NCBI GenBank assembly: GCA_030272585.1
Contig: BSYQ01000008.1
Coordinates: 1-64,000 of the forward strand
DNA length: 64,000 nt
Direction of reading: 5' to 3'
From: Bryopsis sp. KO-2023
Lineage: Eukaryota > Chlorophyta > Ulvophyceae > Bryopsidales > Bryopsidaceae
Below the pieces are notes generated by a model. It saw only the letters and a program-made list of their open reading frames with translations. It did no database searches and had not been told where the DNA came from. This document shows, piece by piece, positions 11,701-21,700 of the stretch (within the stretch, counting starts at the first letter, position 1; each line of letters starts with the position of its first letter). The translations under genes and the position numbers were made by a program.

Positions 11701-14700
11701 GTAAACCACTCGCGGAGCCATAACTCCTCAACCCCGGCTCGGATGGACTCGGGAGAGGTACTCACGGATAGGTCTCGACGAGAGCCGCGCTTTGGGCTTT
11801 GAAAATCCAGATTTGGTGGAGTAGCCGAGGAGCGACCTCCATGCTCCGAAAACTAGCACCCACGCGTGCCTTCTCTCAAGCACCGGTTCGGAGAGGGCAT
11901 GTGAGGGAAGGCCTTCGAGTGTGGAGCACGATGGTTTTGATTTGAGGCCGATCAGGTCTCTCATGAGGCAGAAAAAAGATTTTGGAGGTTCAAATGTTGC
12001 GGGGTCGTGGCGATGTGGTCAGGTAGCGCGAACGCGTGCGTCCCGTTTTTGGTAAACCACTCGCGGAGCCATAACTCCTCAACCACGGCTCGGATGGACT
12101 CGGGAGAGGTACTCACGGATAGGTCTCGACGAGAGCCGCGCTTTGAGCTTTGAAAATCATGATTTGGTGGAGTAGCCCAGGAGCGACCTCCATGCTCCGA
12201 AAACTTGCACCCACGCGTACCTTCTCTCAAGCACCGGTTGGGAGAGGGCATGTGAGGGAAGGCCTTCGAAGGGAACAACGATGGTTTTGGTTTGAGGCCG
12301 ATCAGGTCACTCATGAGGCAAAAAAAAAAATTTGGAGGTTCAAATGTTGCGGGGTCGTGGCGATGTGGTCAGGTAGCGCGAACGCGTGCGTCCCGTTTTT
12401 GGTAAACCACTCGCGGAGCCATAACTCCTCAACCACGGCTCGGATGGACTCGGGAGAGGTACCCACGGATAGGTCTCGACGAGAGCCGCGCTTTGGGCTT
12501 CGAAAATCCAGATTTGGTGGAGTAGCCGAGGAGCGACCTCCATGCTCCGAAAACTAGCACCCACGCGTGCCTTCTCTCAAGCACCGGTTGGGAGAGGGCA
12601 TGTGAGGGAAGGCCTTCGAAGGGAACAACGATGGTTTTGATTTGAGGCCGATCAGGTCTCTCATGAGGCAAAAAAAAATTTTTGGAGGTTCAAATGTTGC
12701 GGGGTCGTGGCGATGTGGTCAGGTAGCGCGAACGCGTGCGTCCCGTTGTTGGTAAACCACTCGCGGAGCCATAACTCCTCAACCACGGCTCGGATGGACT
12801 CGGGAGAGGTACCCACGGATAGGTCTCGACGAGAGCCGCGCTTTGGGCTTTGAAAATCCAGATTTGGTGGAGTAGCCGAGGAGCGACCTCCATGCTCCGA
12901 AAACTAGCACCCACGCGTGCCTTCTCTCAAGCACCGGTTGGGAGAGGGCATGTGAGGGAAGGCCTTCGAAGGGAACAACGATGGTTTTGGTTTGAGGCCG
13001 ATCAGGTCACTCATGAGGCAAAAAAAAATTTTTGGAGGTTCAAATGTTGCGGGGTCGTGGCGATGTGGTCAGGTAGCGCGAACGCGTGCGTCCCGTTTTT
13101 GGTAAACCACTCGCGGAGCCATAACTCCTCAACCACGGCTCGGATGGACTCGGGAGAGGTACCCACGGATAGGTCTCGACGAGAGCCGCGCTTTGAGCTT
13201 TGAAAATCAAGATTTGGTGGAGTAGCCAAGGAGCGACCTCCATGCTCCGAAAACTTGCACCCACGCATGCCTTCTCTCAAGCACCGGTTGGGAGAGGGCA
13301 TGTGAGGGAAGGCCTTCGAAGGGAACAACGATGGTTTTGGTTTGAGGCCGATCAGGTAACTCATGAGGCAAAAAAAAATTTTTGGAGGTTCAAATGTTGC
13401 GGGGTCGTGGCGATGTGGTCAGGTAGCGCGAACGCGTGCGTCCCGTTTTTGGTAAACCACTCGCGGAGCCATAACTCCTCAACCACGGCTCGGATGGACT
13501 CGGGAGAGGTACTCACGGATAGGTCTCGACGAGAGCCGCGCTTTGAGCTTTGAAAAACCAGATTTGGTGGAGTAGCCGAGGAGCGACCTCCATGCTCCGA
13601 AATCTTGCACCCACGCGTGCCTTCTCTCAAGCACCGGTTCGGAGAGGGCATGTGAGGGAAGGCCTTCGAGTGTGGAGCACGATGGTTTTGATTTGAGGCC
13701 GATCAGGTCACTCATGAGGCAAAAAAAAAAATTTGGAGGTTCAAATGTTGCGGGGTCGTGGCGATGTGGTCAGGTAGCGCGAACGCGTGCGTCCCGTTTT
13801 TGGTAAACCACTCGCGGAGCCATAACTCCTCAACCCCGGCTCGGATGGACTCGGGAGAGGTACTCACGGATAGGTCTCGACGAGAGCCGCGCTTTGGGCT
13901 TTGAAAATCAAGATTTGGTGGAGTAGCCGAGGAGCGACCTCCATGCTCCGAAAACTAGCACCCACGCGTGCCTTCTCTCAAGCACCGGTTCGGAGAGGGC
14001 ATGTGAGGGAAGGCCTTCGAAGGGAACAACGATGGTTTTGATTTGAGGCCGATCAGGTCTCTCATGAGGCAGAAAAAAGATTTTGGAGGTTCAAATGTTG
14101 CGGGGTCGTGGCGATGTGGTCAGGTAGCGCGAATGCGTGCGTCCCGTTTTTGGTAAACCACTCGCGGAGCCATAACTCCTCAACCACGGCTCGGATGGAC
14201 TCGGGAGAGGTACTCACGGATAGGTCTCGACGAGAGCCGCGCTCTGGGCTTTGAAAATCAAGATTTGGTGGAGTAGCCCAGGAGCGACCTCCATGCTCCG
14301 AAAACTTGCACCCACGCGTGCCTTCTCTCAAGCACCGGTTGGGAGAGGGCATGTGAGGGAAGGCCTTCGAAGGGAACAACGATGGTTTTGGTTTGAGGCC
14401 GATCAGGTCACTCATGAGGCAAAAAAAGAAATTTTGGAGGTTCAAATGTTGCGGGGTCGTGGCGATGTGGTCAGGTAGCGCGAACGCGTGCGTCCCGTTT
14501 TTGGTAAACCACTCGCGGAGCCATAACTCCTCAACCAAGGCTCGGATGGACTCGGGAGAGGTACCCACGGATAGGTCTCGACGAGAGCCGCGCTTTGAGC
14601 TTTGAAAATCAAGATTTGGTGGAGTAGCCCAGGAGCGACCTCCATGCTCCGAAAACTAGCACCCACGCGTGCCTTCTCTCAAGCACCGGTTGGGAGAGGG

Positions 14701-15022
14701 CTTGTGAGGGAAGGCCTTCGAAGGGAACAACGATGGTTTTGGTTTGAGGCCGATCAGGTCACTCATGAGGCAAAAAAAAATTTTTGGAGGTTCAAATGTT
14801 GCGGGGTCGTGGCGATGTGGTCAGGTAGCGCGAACGCGTGCGTCCCGTTTTTGGTAAACCACTCGCGGAGCCATAACTCCTCAACCACGGCTCGGATGGA
14901 CTCGGGAGAGGTACTCACGGATAGGTCTCGACGAGAGCCGCGCTTTGGGCTTTGAAAATCCAGATTTGGTGGAGTAGCCGAGGAGCGACCTCCATGCTCC
15001 GAAAACTAGCACCCACGCGTGC
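8724..15022. repeat. Tandem satellite array, segment 2 (~350/351-bp monomer, about 18 copies)
   Basis: This continues segment 1 in phase after the hAT-like insert. Several stretches repeat variant patterns of segment 1 about 20 monomers away: the monomers near 3415-4530 and 11449-12564 share the same private variants, and so do those near 963-1478 and 8997-9512. Other monomers between them do not match, so the higher-order pattern is patchy. The array ends inside a monomer at ACGCGTGC, where Gypsy-1A is inserted. Confidence 0.97.
15018..15022. other. 5-bp target site duplication of Gypsy-1A, left copy
   Basis: CGTGC precedes the 5' LTR and is repeated at 32381-32385 after the 3' LTR. The intact monomer reads CACGCGTGCCTTC with CGTGC once, so Gypsy-1A inserted directly into the satellite. 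Confidence 0.93.
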
Positions 15023-15126
15023 TGATAGTAGTAACTCGGGTTTAGGGTTATTGTGTAGTACAATGGGATGTACGACAGGGTTTATAGGGCAGGGGGCCCT
15101 CCTGTAAAAATTAATCTTCCCAGTGA

Positions 15127-15161
<35 letters not shown>

Positions 15162-15195
15162 TGCTTGTGTCTCGGGGTCCTGGACCCCCTTATCA
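15023..15195 (+). repeat. Gypsy-1A 5' LTR (173 bp)
   Basis: It begins TGATAG and ends TTATCA, a short inverted repeat. It contains GGGTTTAGGGTTA, the TGTAAAAATTAAT block also seen in the Gypsy-3 LTR, and a (CT)n(GT)n microsatellite whose length differs between the four LTR copies here. It is very short for a gypsy LTR. I see no convincing TATA box within it. Confidence 0.95.
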
Positions 15196-15197
15196 TT

Positions 15198-15209
15198 TGG
15201 TTTCGGAGC
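15198..15209 (+). other. Primer-binding site of Gypsy-1A
   Basis: TGGTTTCGGAGC lies two bases after the LTR. It complements a tRNA 3' end of GCTCCGAAACCA. It differs at two positions from the initiator-Met site usual in plants (TGGTATCAGAGC). The same 12 bases occur in Gypsy-2 and Gypsy-3. Confidence 0.85.
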
Positions 15210-15939
15210 AAGGCGAGGCCAGGCGCACCCCACAGGAGAACTCGCGAACCCCCCCCAAAGATCTGACCTTAGGGATTACTAAATCCCACAGATCTGGAAC
15301 TCTGTGTTCCAGGGGTCGCGAGGAGAGCTATCCTTCGAACGACGTGCTCGCGTCGTCGTTCGAAAACGTCAGGCGAAGTCGCAAAAGAATCGGAGTCCAG
15401 TGAACGAATTTCTGGAAACCTACAGATCTGTAGATCTAAAGGAAAACAAGGCGAAAGCACTACAACAGTGCAAGGAGAGCAACGATCGGCGTAAACCCGA
15501 AACGCGCAGGTGAACAACCGAAAGTGCGAACCGGCGTAGGAAAGAACGTCGTCCGGAACGACCAACTTCCGTCGACTGACGCTTCTGCCAGTAACACGAA
15601 AAACAGTCGTTCTGGCAGGTGACTCATTGTCACTCTTTCCAGCGCGCAATCGGTTACCGCACCGCCTGAGTCACGACTGGTTCTACAGTTAGTCGTAGAC
15701 TGAATCACCGGCCAAGGTACTAACCTAGTCGGCTGACAGAACGCGAACGGGAAAGTAACACCCGACGTTGTCAAGTGTAAAACTCCTATCTATTTCTGAC
15801 CTAGTAAGGTTCAAGAAAAGATAGCGACTCGGATTGCAACCAGAACTGAAACAAGTTCGCATCCAAGTCACCAGAAAGTTTGGAAACTTTCCGGACACAC
15901 TCCTATTACGTCAAAATTCCAGGAAATTCAAACAAAAAC
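15210..15939 (+). other. Gypsy-1A untranslated leader
   Basis: These 730 bases between primer-binding site and gag hold only short ORFs. GATCTG/CAGATC words are frequent and could be part of packaging or dimerisation structure; that is speculation. The gag reading frame is open upstream to 15880, but only from a TTG. Confidence 0.6.
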
Positions 15940-18777
15940 ATGTCCGGCCAGACGCCGCCACAGCTACCACCTATTCCACCTCCTGAGGAGGAAGAGGTGG
16001 TGGATAACCAACTAATTCCCGTGGTATATCCAGATGTGGTGCACCCACCAGCGCAGCAAATACATGATTTGCAGTGGGACAGACATGTACCCGACCAGGT
16101 TGAGGAACCGGACGAAGACTTAGACTCTGAACAAGAGTCGGAAGAGTCCGGGGACGAGGAGTATGATGAGGATATGGAGGACGTCCCGACAATAGAAGTC
16201 ACCAACATCCTTCACCATGAACATCAGCACATAAACGTCCACCAGCAGGAGGTGCACGTTCATGGTGTGGACGAGGGACAACTTAGGGACACAGCTGAGC
16301 ATGTGTATGCCGCTGTCTCCTCGAATGTGCAAGAGGTCGCACAAAACCTGGAAGGACAAGTTCACGAGCAGGTTCAGCGTGCAGAGTCGACCTTAAAAGG
16401 CGACCTGAAAGAGGAATATGAGCAGTTCGTGCTCTATGTCAGGAAGGAGGCCCAGAAGCTGGTCAACCAAAATACTGAGTCTATAGAAAGACAACAGAAA
16501 TTGTTAGACCACCAGCACAAATTGCTGGAACAGAATATAAAGTCCACAGAGCGGATCGACAGAAATCTGTTGGGTAAATACGATAACGAGGCTATTCTGC
16601 AAGAGCGACTCGATCGACTGCAGGAATCAGCCCGTACCCAAGCTGAAGCTGTTGATCAGACCAATGCGCTCAGGGAGAAACAAATTCTGTCTCTGCAAGC
16701 CTCTCTGACAAAAGTTGCTGAAGGTATGCGCCTACAGCAGACAACGCTGGATAACCTAGCTCGGACTACTGATGAGTCTCGGTGCGAGCAAGTCGACCAC
16801 CAAGGCCAGCTAGACACACTCTCAGGCTTGGTAAGCCAGAGCCTAAAAGTGTTGCGGGACTTACACCAAGCCGAAGAACAACGCAAACAAAGAAGAGCGG
16901 AACGAGGCAGTGTGAGTTCTGATGACACGGCAGGAGGACACAGGTCGATGCAACTGATGGAGAAATTTCTATCAGACGCGACAGAGAAACAGCAGACTTT
17001 GGAAAGTAATCTATCCAAGTATGTTGATTCTAAGTTCAAAGAAACACTGAGTGCGTGGAAAAAACGGGAGAAAGTTCGAGTCCCGGCTCAGGACCCAGTT
17101 GTAGTGGGTATGATGGGAGCAGGAACTGGCACGGTCACTTTGCCGGCCACGACAGCTGCAGCCACAAGCGTTCCTTTTGTGTCATCCACTCCTCTTACCA
17201 GTATCCCATTTCCGGTACCACCTGTTCCGGATCTGAGTACTTTTACTGGTCTAACCACGTTAGGAGGATTGGGTGGTCGCAGCCCATCGACAACTGTCGC
17301 AGACTCCGTGGGTGGAGGTTCTCCATCTTCCTGGGGTTTATTTACATCCCCAAGAACACGGACAGCATGGAGTCTTGCGCCGCCACAAACTATGGCAATG
17401 GGCGCACCATTCGGCCAAGCGGGTCAACTTGGCACAGCCAGACCCATACTTAGTGTCCCTGTAACGAGTGTGTTACCACCAACGACATCCATGTTAACAC
17501 AACCACTGACGACAGTTCCGCTGTCTGTCTTCTATCCAATCCCGGCTCTAAACACCCAACCTGGTATGCAACCAGGAAACCAACCAGGCACCCAACCAAG
17601 TTTGGGACAATCCGTAAACCAATACGGAGCACCTTCCGCGAGTAACCCGTATTACGGGTGGGGTTCTTATCCCTCAACTCCATCAAGCCAGCCACAGGGT
17701 GGAAATCGATCTGGTGGTGGTGGAGGAGGACCCGGAGGTGGGCCTGGGGGTGGAGGCGGAGGCGGAGGAGGACCACCTGGAAGTGGAGGGGGATCTTTCC
17801 TTTCCGGACCAGGTGGAGGTGGGGGTGGTGGATGGCCGTACCACCCAGGTGGAGGTGGAGGTGGCGGAGGTGGAGGTGGGGGTCCTCCAGACCCTAACCA
17901 AGGCTTTGCTGCTCCGCAAGATCGCCACGGACGGATTCCGTCATCCGTTCGTATTCCTTTCCCAAAGGCCTTCTCAGGTGATGGTCAGCGATGGATCAGA
18001 GATTGGCAACTAGAAATGACGGTCTATTGCCAGACTTTGGACATCGATGAGAGCGTATGGTTCAGGCTCTTCCGCAGTAACCTGACCGGAGCTGCTGCTC
18101 AGTGGCGAAACGTCCAGGATCTGCGTACAAGGGAAGGAAAAAGACATCCAATCACAAATTGGATTGAGTTTGTTGAGGAACTGGTCCAAGCATTTGAACC
18201 CACCAGAATGTCTGATGTAGCCAGGCGCTCCTTACGGAACCTGAAACAGACTGGGTCAGTGCATCAGTACATTGTTGCTTTCCGAGAACAGGTGCTGAGG
18301 ATTCCCAACATGACAGATGAAGAACAATACTTCTTCTTCGTGGACGGGTTAAAGTTCCATATCAAACAACAAACTGTGGCTCAAGTGCCGCACGGCATTG
18401 AGTTGGCGATCCAGACGGCGGCTCGTCTTGATGCTATTGCCTCATCCGGAGGAGGAAACTTTCGTGGCCGCGGACGGTGGCGCGGAGGTAAAGGCCGAGG
18501 CCAAAATAAAAAGCAAAACCAACCCCAGACTGATAAGGCAAACCAGATGGGTGGCCAACAGCAACCTCAGCCAGACCAGGCACAAAACATTGGCCAAGGT
18601 CGAGGTCGGGGACGGGGTGGTGGCCGAGGTCGCGGACGAGGTGGTGGCAGGAATCAAGGACGTGGAGGTGGAGGCGCAAATCCTAAATGCTATATGTGTG
18701 GAAAAACTGGGCATATTCAAAGTAAGTGTCCAGAGGGCGAAAAGTTCAAGAAATGGTTAAACGAAAAAGCCGGATGA
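15940..18777 (+). CDS. gag: Gypsy-1A Gag (capsid/nucleocapsid precursor, 945 aa)
   Basis: Gag forms the cytoplasmic virus-like particle and packages the element RNA. The start is the first ATG (MSGQTPPQ) at 15940. Order: acidic Pro/Glu-rich N-terminus; a predicted coiled coil around residues 100-340 (Gln/Glu/Leu-rich); Pro/Thr/Ser-rich low complexity to about 580; a strongly Gly-rich stretch at about 585-650; a retrotransposon Gag capsid-like domain at about 670-835 (W-I-R-D-W start, TRMSDVARR, later EEQY); an RG-rich zone at about 840-915; and one CCHC zinc knuckle at 917-930 (CYMCGKTGHIQSKC). It is long for a gypsy Gag because of the N-terminal coiled coil. It is identical to the Gypsy-1B Gag. 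Pol follows in the -1 frame with an overlap. Confidence 0.93.
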   Translation: MSGQTPPQLPPIPPPEEEEVVDNQLIPVVYPDVVHPPAQQIHDLQWDRHVPDQVEEPDEDLDSEQESEESGDEEYDEDMEDVPTIEVTNILHHEHQHINVHQQEVHVHGVDEGQLRDTAEHVYAAVSSNVQEVAQNLEGQVHEQVQRAESTLKGDLKEEYEQFVLYVRKEAQKLVNQNTESIERQQKLLDHQHKLLEQNIKSTERIDRNLLGKYDNEAILQERLDRLQESARTQAEAVDQTNALREKQILSLQASLTKVAEGMRLQQTTLDNLARTTDESRCEQVDHQGQLDTLSGLVSQSLKVLRDLHQAEEQRKQRRAERGSVSSDDTAGGHRSMQLMEKFLSDATEKQQTLESNLSKYVDSKFKETLSAWKKREKVRVPAQDPVVVGMMGAGTGTVTLPATTAAATSVPFVSSTPLTSIPFPVPPVPDLSTFTGLTTLGGLGGRSPSTTVADSVGGGSPSSWGLFTSPRTRTAWSLAPPQTMAMGAPFGQAGQLGTARPILSVPVTSVLPPTTSMLTQPLTTVPLSVFYPIPALNTQPGMQPGNQPGTQPSLGQSVNQYGAPSASNPYYGWGSYPSTPSSQPQGGNRSGGGGGGPGGGPGGGGGGGGGPPGSGGGSFLSGPGGGGGGGWPYHPGGGGGGGGGGGGPPDPNQGFAAPQDRHGRIPSSVRIPFPKAFSGDGQRWIRDWQLEMTVYCQTLDIDESVWFRLFRSNLTGAAAQWRNVQDLRTREGKRHPITNWIEFVEELVQAFEPTRMSDVARRSLRNLKQTGSVHQYIVAFREQVLRIPNMTDEEQYFFFVDGLKFHIKQQTVAQVPHGIELAIQTAARLDAIASSGGGNFRGRGRWRGGKGRGQNKKQNQPQTDKANQMGGQQQPQPDQAQNIGQGRGRGRGGGRGRGRGGGRNQGRGGGGANPKCYMCGKTGHIQSKCPEGEKFKKWLNEKAG

Positions 18778-21700
18778 ACAGAGCCCAGACTCGTTCGGCG
18801 AAACGCAGAAGGGCACGCCGTCACAGATATAAGCAGCGCCAGAAACTTCTTAGAAAAGAAAGGTTAGCTCGAAATGCAGAAGTGAATAAAAGAGCACAAG
18901 GGGAAATAGAAAAGAATGCTACCCAAGGTGCAGAGGGATCGATTATGAGTGCTAAGTTGGAAACTCGATCCAGTAAGTGCAGCACGCTTACTAGGACAAG
19001 TTCAGAATCAAGTTCGGAACCTGTCGACTCTGTTCATGGAGACCTTGGTAGTCCTGAAGGAACTGAGAATTCGGTATCGTTCCCGCCTCAAGGAACGAAA
19101 CGAAGTCCGGAAGGAAGGGAACCCGCAAGGGAATCAAATAAGCCTGCCACTCGTTCACCACCAACTGACGAGTCAGCAGCCCCTGTTCAGGGAACAGGTA
19201 GAGGACAAAAAGTGGATGAAGGTCAGTATTCACCTTCTGAGCGTATGTTACCACTAGGAGGTCCTAACCATTTGAAATTTATGGGATATGAGATCCGAGC
19301 CAGATTAGGAGGAGTACCGATCTCCGCCTATGTTGATTGTGGTGCAACGGAGAACTACATTACCAAGAAACTAGTTACGAGACTGAAACTCGAAACAACC
19401 GAGTGCAAAAAGGGAGTCACTTTGGCGGACGGAACCCTATGTTCACTTGATCGGCGATGCGAAGACTTGCAGCTCAGGATGGGTACTTATACCACAACCC
19501 TTTCCGCAGACGTCTTCCCAAACCTTTCGTATGACATGATACTAGGGCTTCCTTGGTTGATGCAGACCAATCCCAAACTGGACTTTGCAACAGGCACGCT
19601 CAAAGTTCCAGTGGGTGCTGGATGGACAACTGTTCCTATGAAGGAACGACCATCAGACTACTTACAGCACCTAGCACCGGCTATTGATACAGTCTCAGCG
19701 AAGAAATTATTCTCGCTCGTGAAGAACAGTCCAGAAATTGATCAGGCATACCTTGTGGTTGTACGACCAACCACCCCGGAAGATATGGCACATCTCATGC
19801 AGTATCCATATCCGGGAATTCCAGAAGAGCGTTTGAACGCTACTGGAACCACACCAGCTTATCTCCAGCCAGATGTGGAAAAGGTAATGCATTCGGGTCT
19901 CGACCCAAGGATCAAGGCTGTCCTCACAAGTTTCAAGGATGTGTTCCCGAAAGACTTACCACCCGGCGTTCCTCCAGTCAGAAAAGGCCACGAATTTAAG
20001 GTGGACCTGGAGGACGAACAAATGACCCCAATCCACCGTCCCTTGTACAAACTCTCTCCAGCCGAGCTGGACGAAGTTAGGACACAGGTGGATTACCTCC
20101 TTGAACAAAGGAAGATCCGACCCTCCGAGAGTCCCTGGGGCGCACCCATACTCTTTGTTCCCAAGAAAGACGGAGGGTTGAGAATGTGTGTGGATTACCG
20201 TTGGATAAACAAATTCACGGTAAAGAATAGGTATCCACTCCCTCTTCCTGAGGAGTTAATGGACCGTCTCGCCAGAGCGAAGATCTATACGAAGATCGAC
20301 CTCCGCTCAGGCTACTGGCAGTTTCCCGTTCGACCCAAGGATACTCCCAAGACGGCATTCCGGACGAGATACGGACATTTCGAGTTTCTCGTGTGTCCGT
20401 TCGGAATGACCAACTGCCCAGCCCAGTTCCAGACCATGGTTCAGGATTTGCTGGGGGAGTTCCTTGACGAGTTTGTAGTGGTGTTTATCGACGACATCCT
20501 GGTCTTTTCCAACTCGGTGGAAGAGCACGTCGAGCACCTAAAACTGGTCTTTGAACGGTTGCGGAAACATAAGTTGTACGCAAAAGCCAGTAAGTGCGAA
20601 GTAGGGGTAGCAGAGACGGACTACCTGGGGTATCATTTGTCGGAAAAAGGCCTTCAACCGATGCAGGATAAGGTTAAGGCTATTCAACAATGGAAGGAGT
20701 TAACTTCGGTCACTGATGTGCGAAGTTTCCTGGGAATGGTGTCTTACTATCGTAAGTTCATTCCTGAGTTCGCTAGGATTGCGAGTCCCTTGACAGATCT
20801 AACCAAGAAGGATACTGTCTGGGAATGGGGGCTGAACCAACGCAATGCCTACAACGAACTTAAGGATCGGATTAGCCGCGCACCGATCTTACTCCTTCCT
20901 GATCCGGCTAAGGAGTACACCGTAATAACGGATGCATCTGGAACTGCATATGGAGCGGTTCTTACCCAGGATCATGGGAAAGGTTTGCAACCAATTGCAT
21001 ACCTTTCCAGACGATTAAAACCAGCTGAAACGCGATACTCCGCATATGAGCGGGAGCTGGGGGCAATAGCATATGCTTTAGCCCAGTGGCGACACTACCT
21101 TGAGGGATGCGATGGGGGTGTGAAGGTGTTGACGGACCACAAACCGATCACCCACTTCATGAACCAGAGCACGTTGTCGCGGACCCAAACCCGGTGGTTA
21201 AACTCAGGGTTTTTCCAATCCATAGGTCCAAAAATCGTCTATATCCAGGGGAAAGCCAATGTCTTGGCTGATGCGTTATCCCGGAGCCTTCCTGGTCCGC
21301 CAGACCAGCTCAATAACCTCTCCACTTGGGAAGTGGCAGAGAAGGAGGCATGGAAAGAGGCTTTGAGAAGTGATGAACAACTCAAGCCTATCTTTGAAAG
21401 GATGGAACGAGGGGTTTCTCCGCAATACAAGCTGGACGACGGGTTCTTGTATTATACCAAGACAGACCCAGGTCCTAGTTTGCTTGTGGTCCCTGCTTCT
21501 TTCCAGAAACGGATTCTGGAAGAGCATCACGACGTTCCCAGTGCCGGTCATGTTGGAGCAGACCGCATGACCGAAGTACTTACCCGCAGTTACTGGTGGA
21601 AAGGCGTTGGGTTAGCCGTAAAGGCATACGTGAAAACGTGCCCAACTTGTCAACTAAACAAATCGGACTTGCAAAGACAGAAAGGTCTTTTGCAGCCGTT

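Noticed and set aside
1-15022. CRISPR-like array
   Set aside because: The repeat is a contiguous 350-bp satellite with no unique spacers, in a eukaryotic genome.
15041-15053. Interstitial telomere repeat in the Gypsy-1 LTR
   Set aside because: GGGTTTAGGGTTA is less than two TTTAGGG units and sits in all four LTR copies, so it is just LTR sequence.
16656-17039. Minus-strand ORFs within gag and pol (here and in the other copies)
   Set aside because: They are shadows of the coding frame; no domain is recognised in them.
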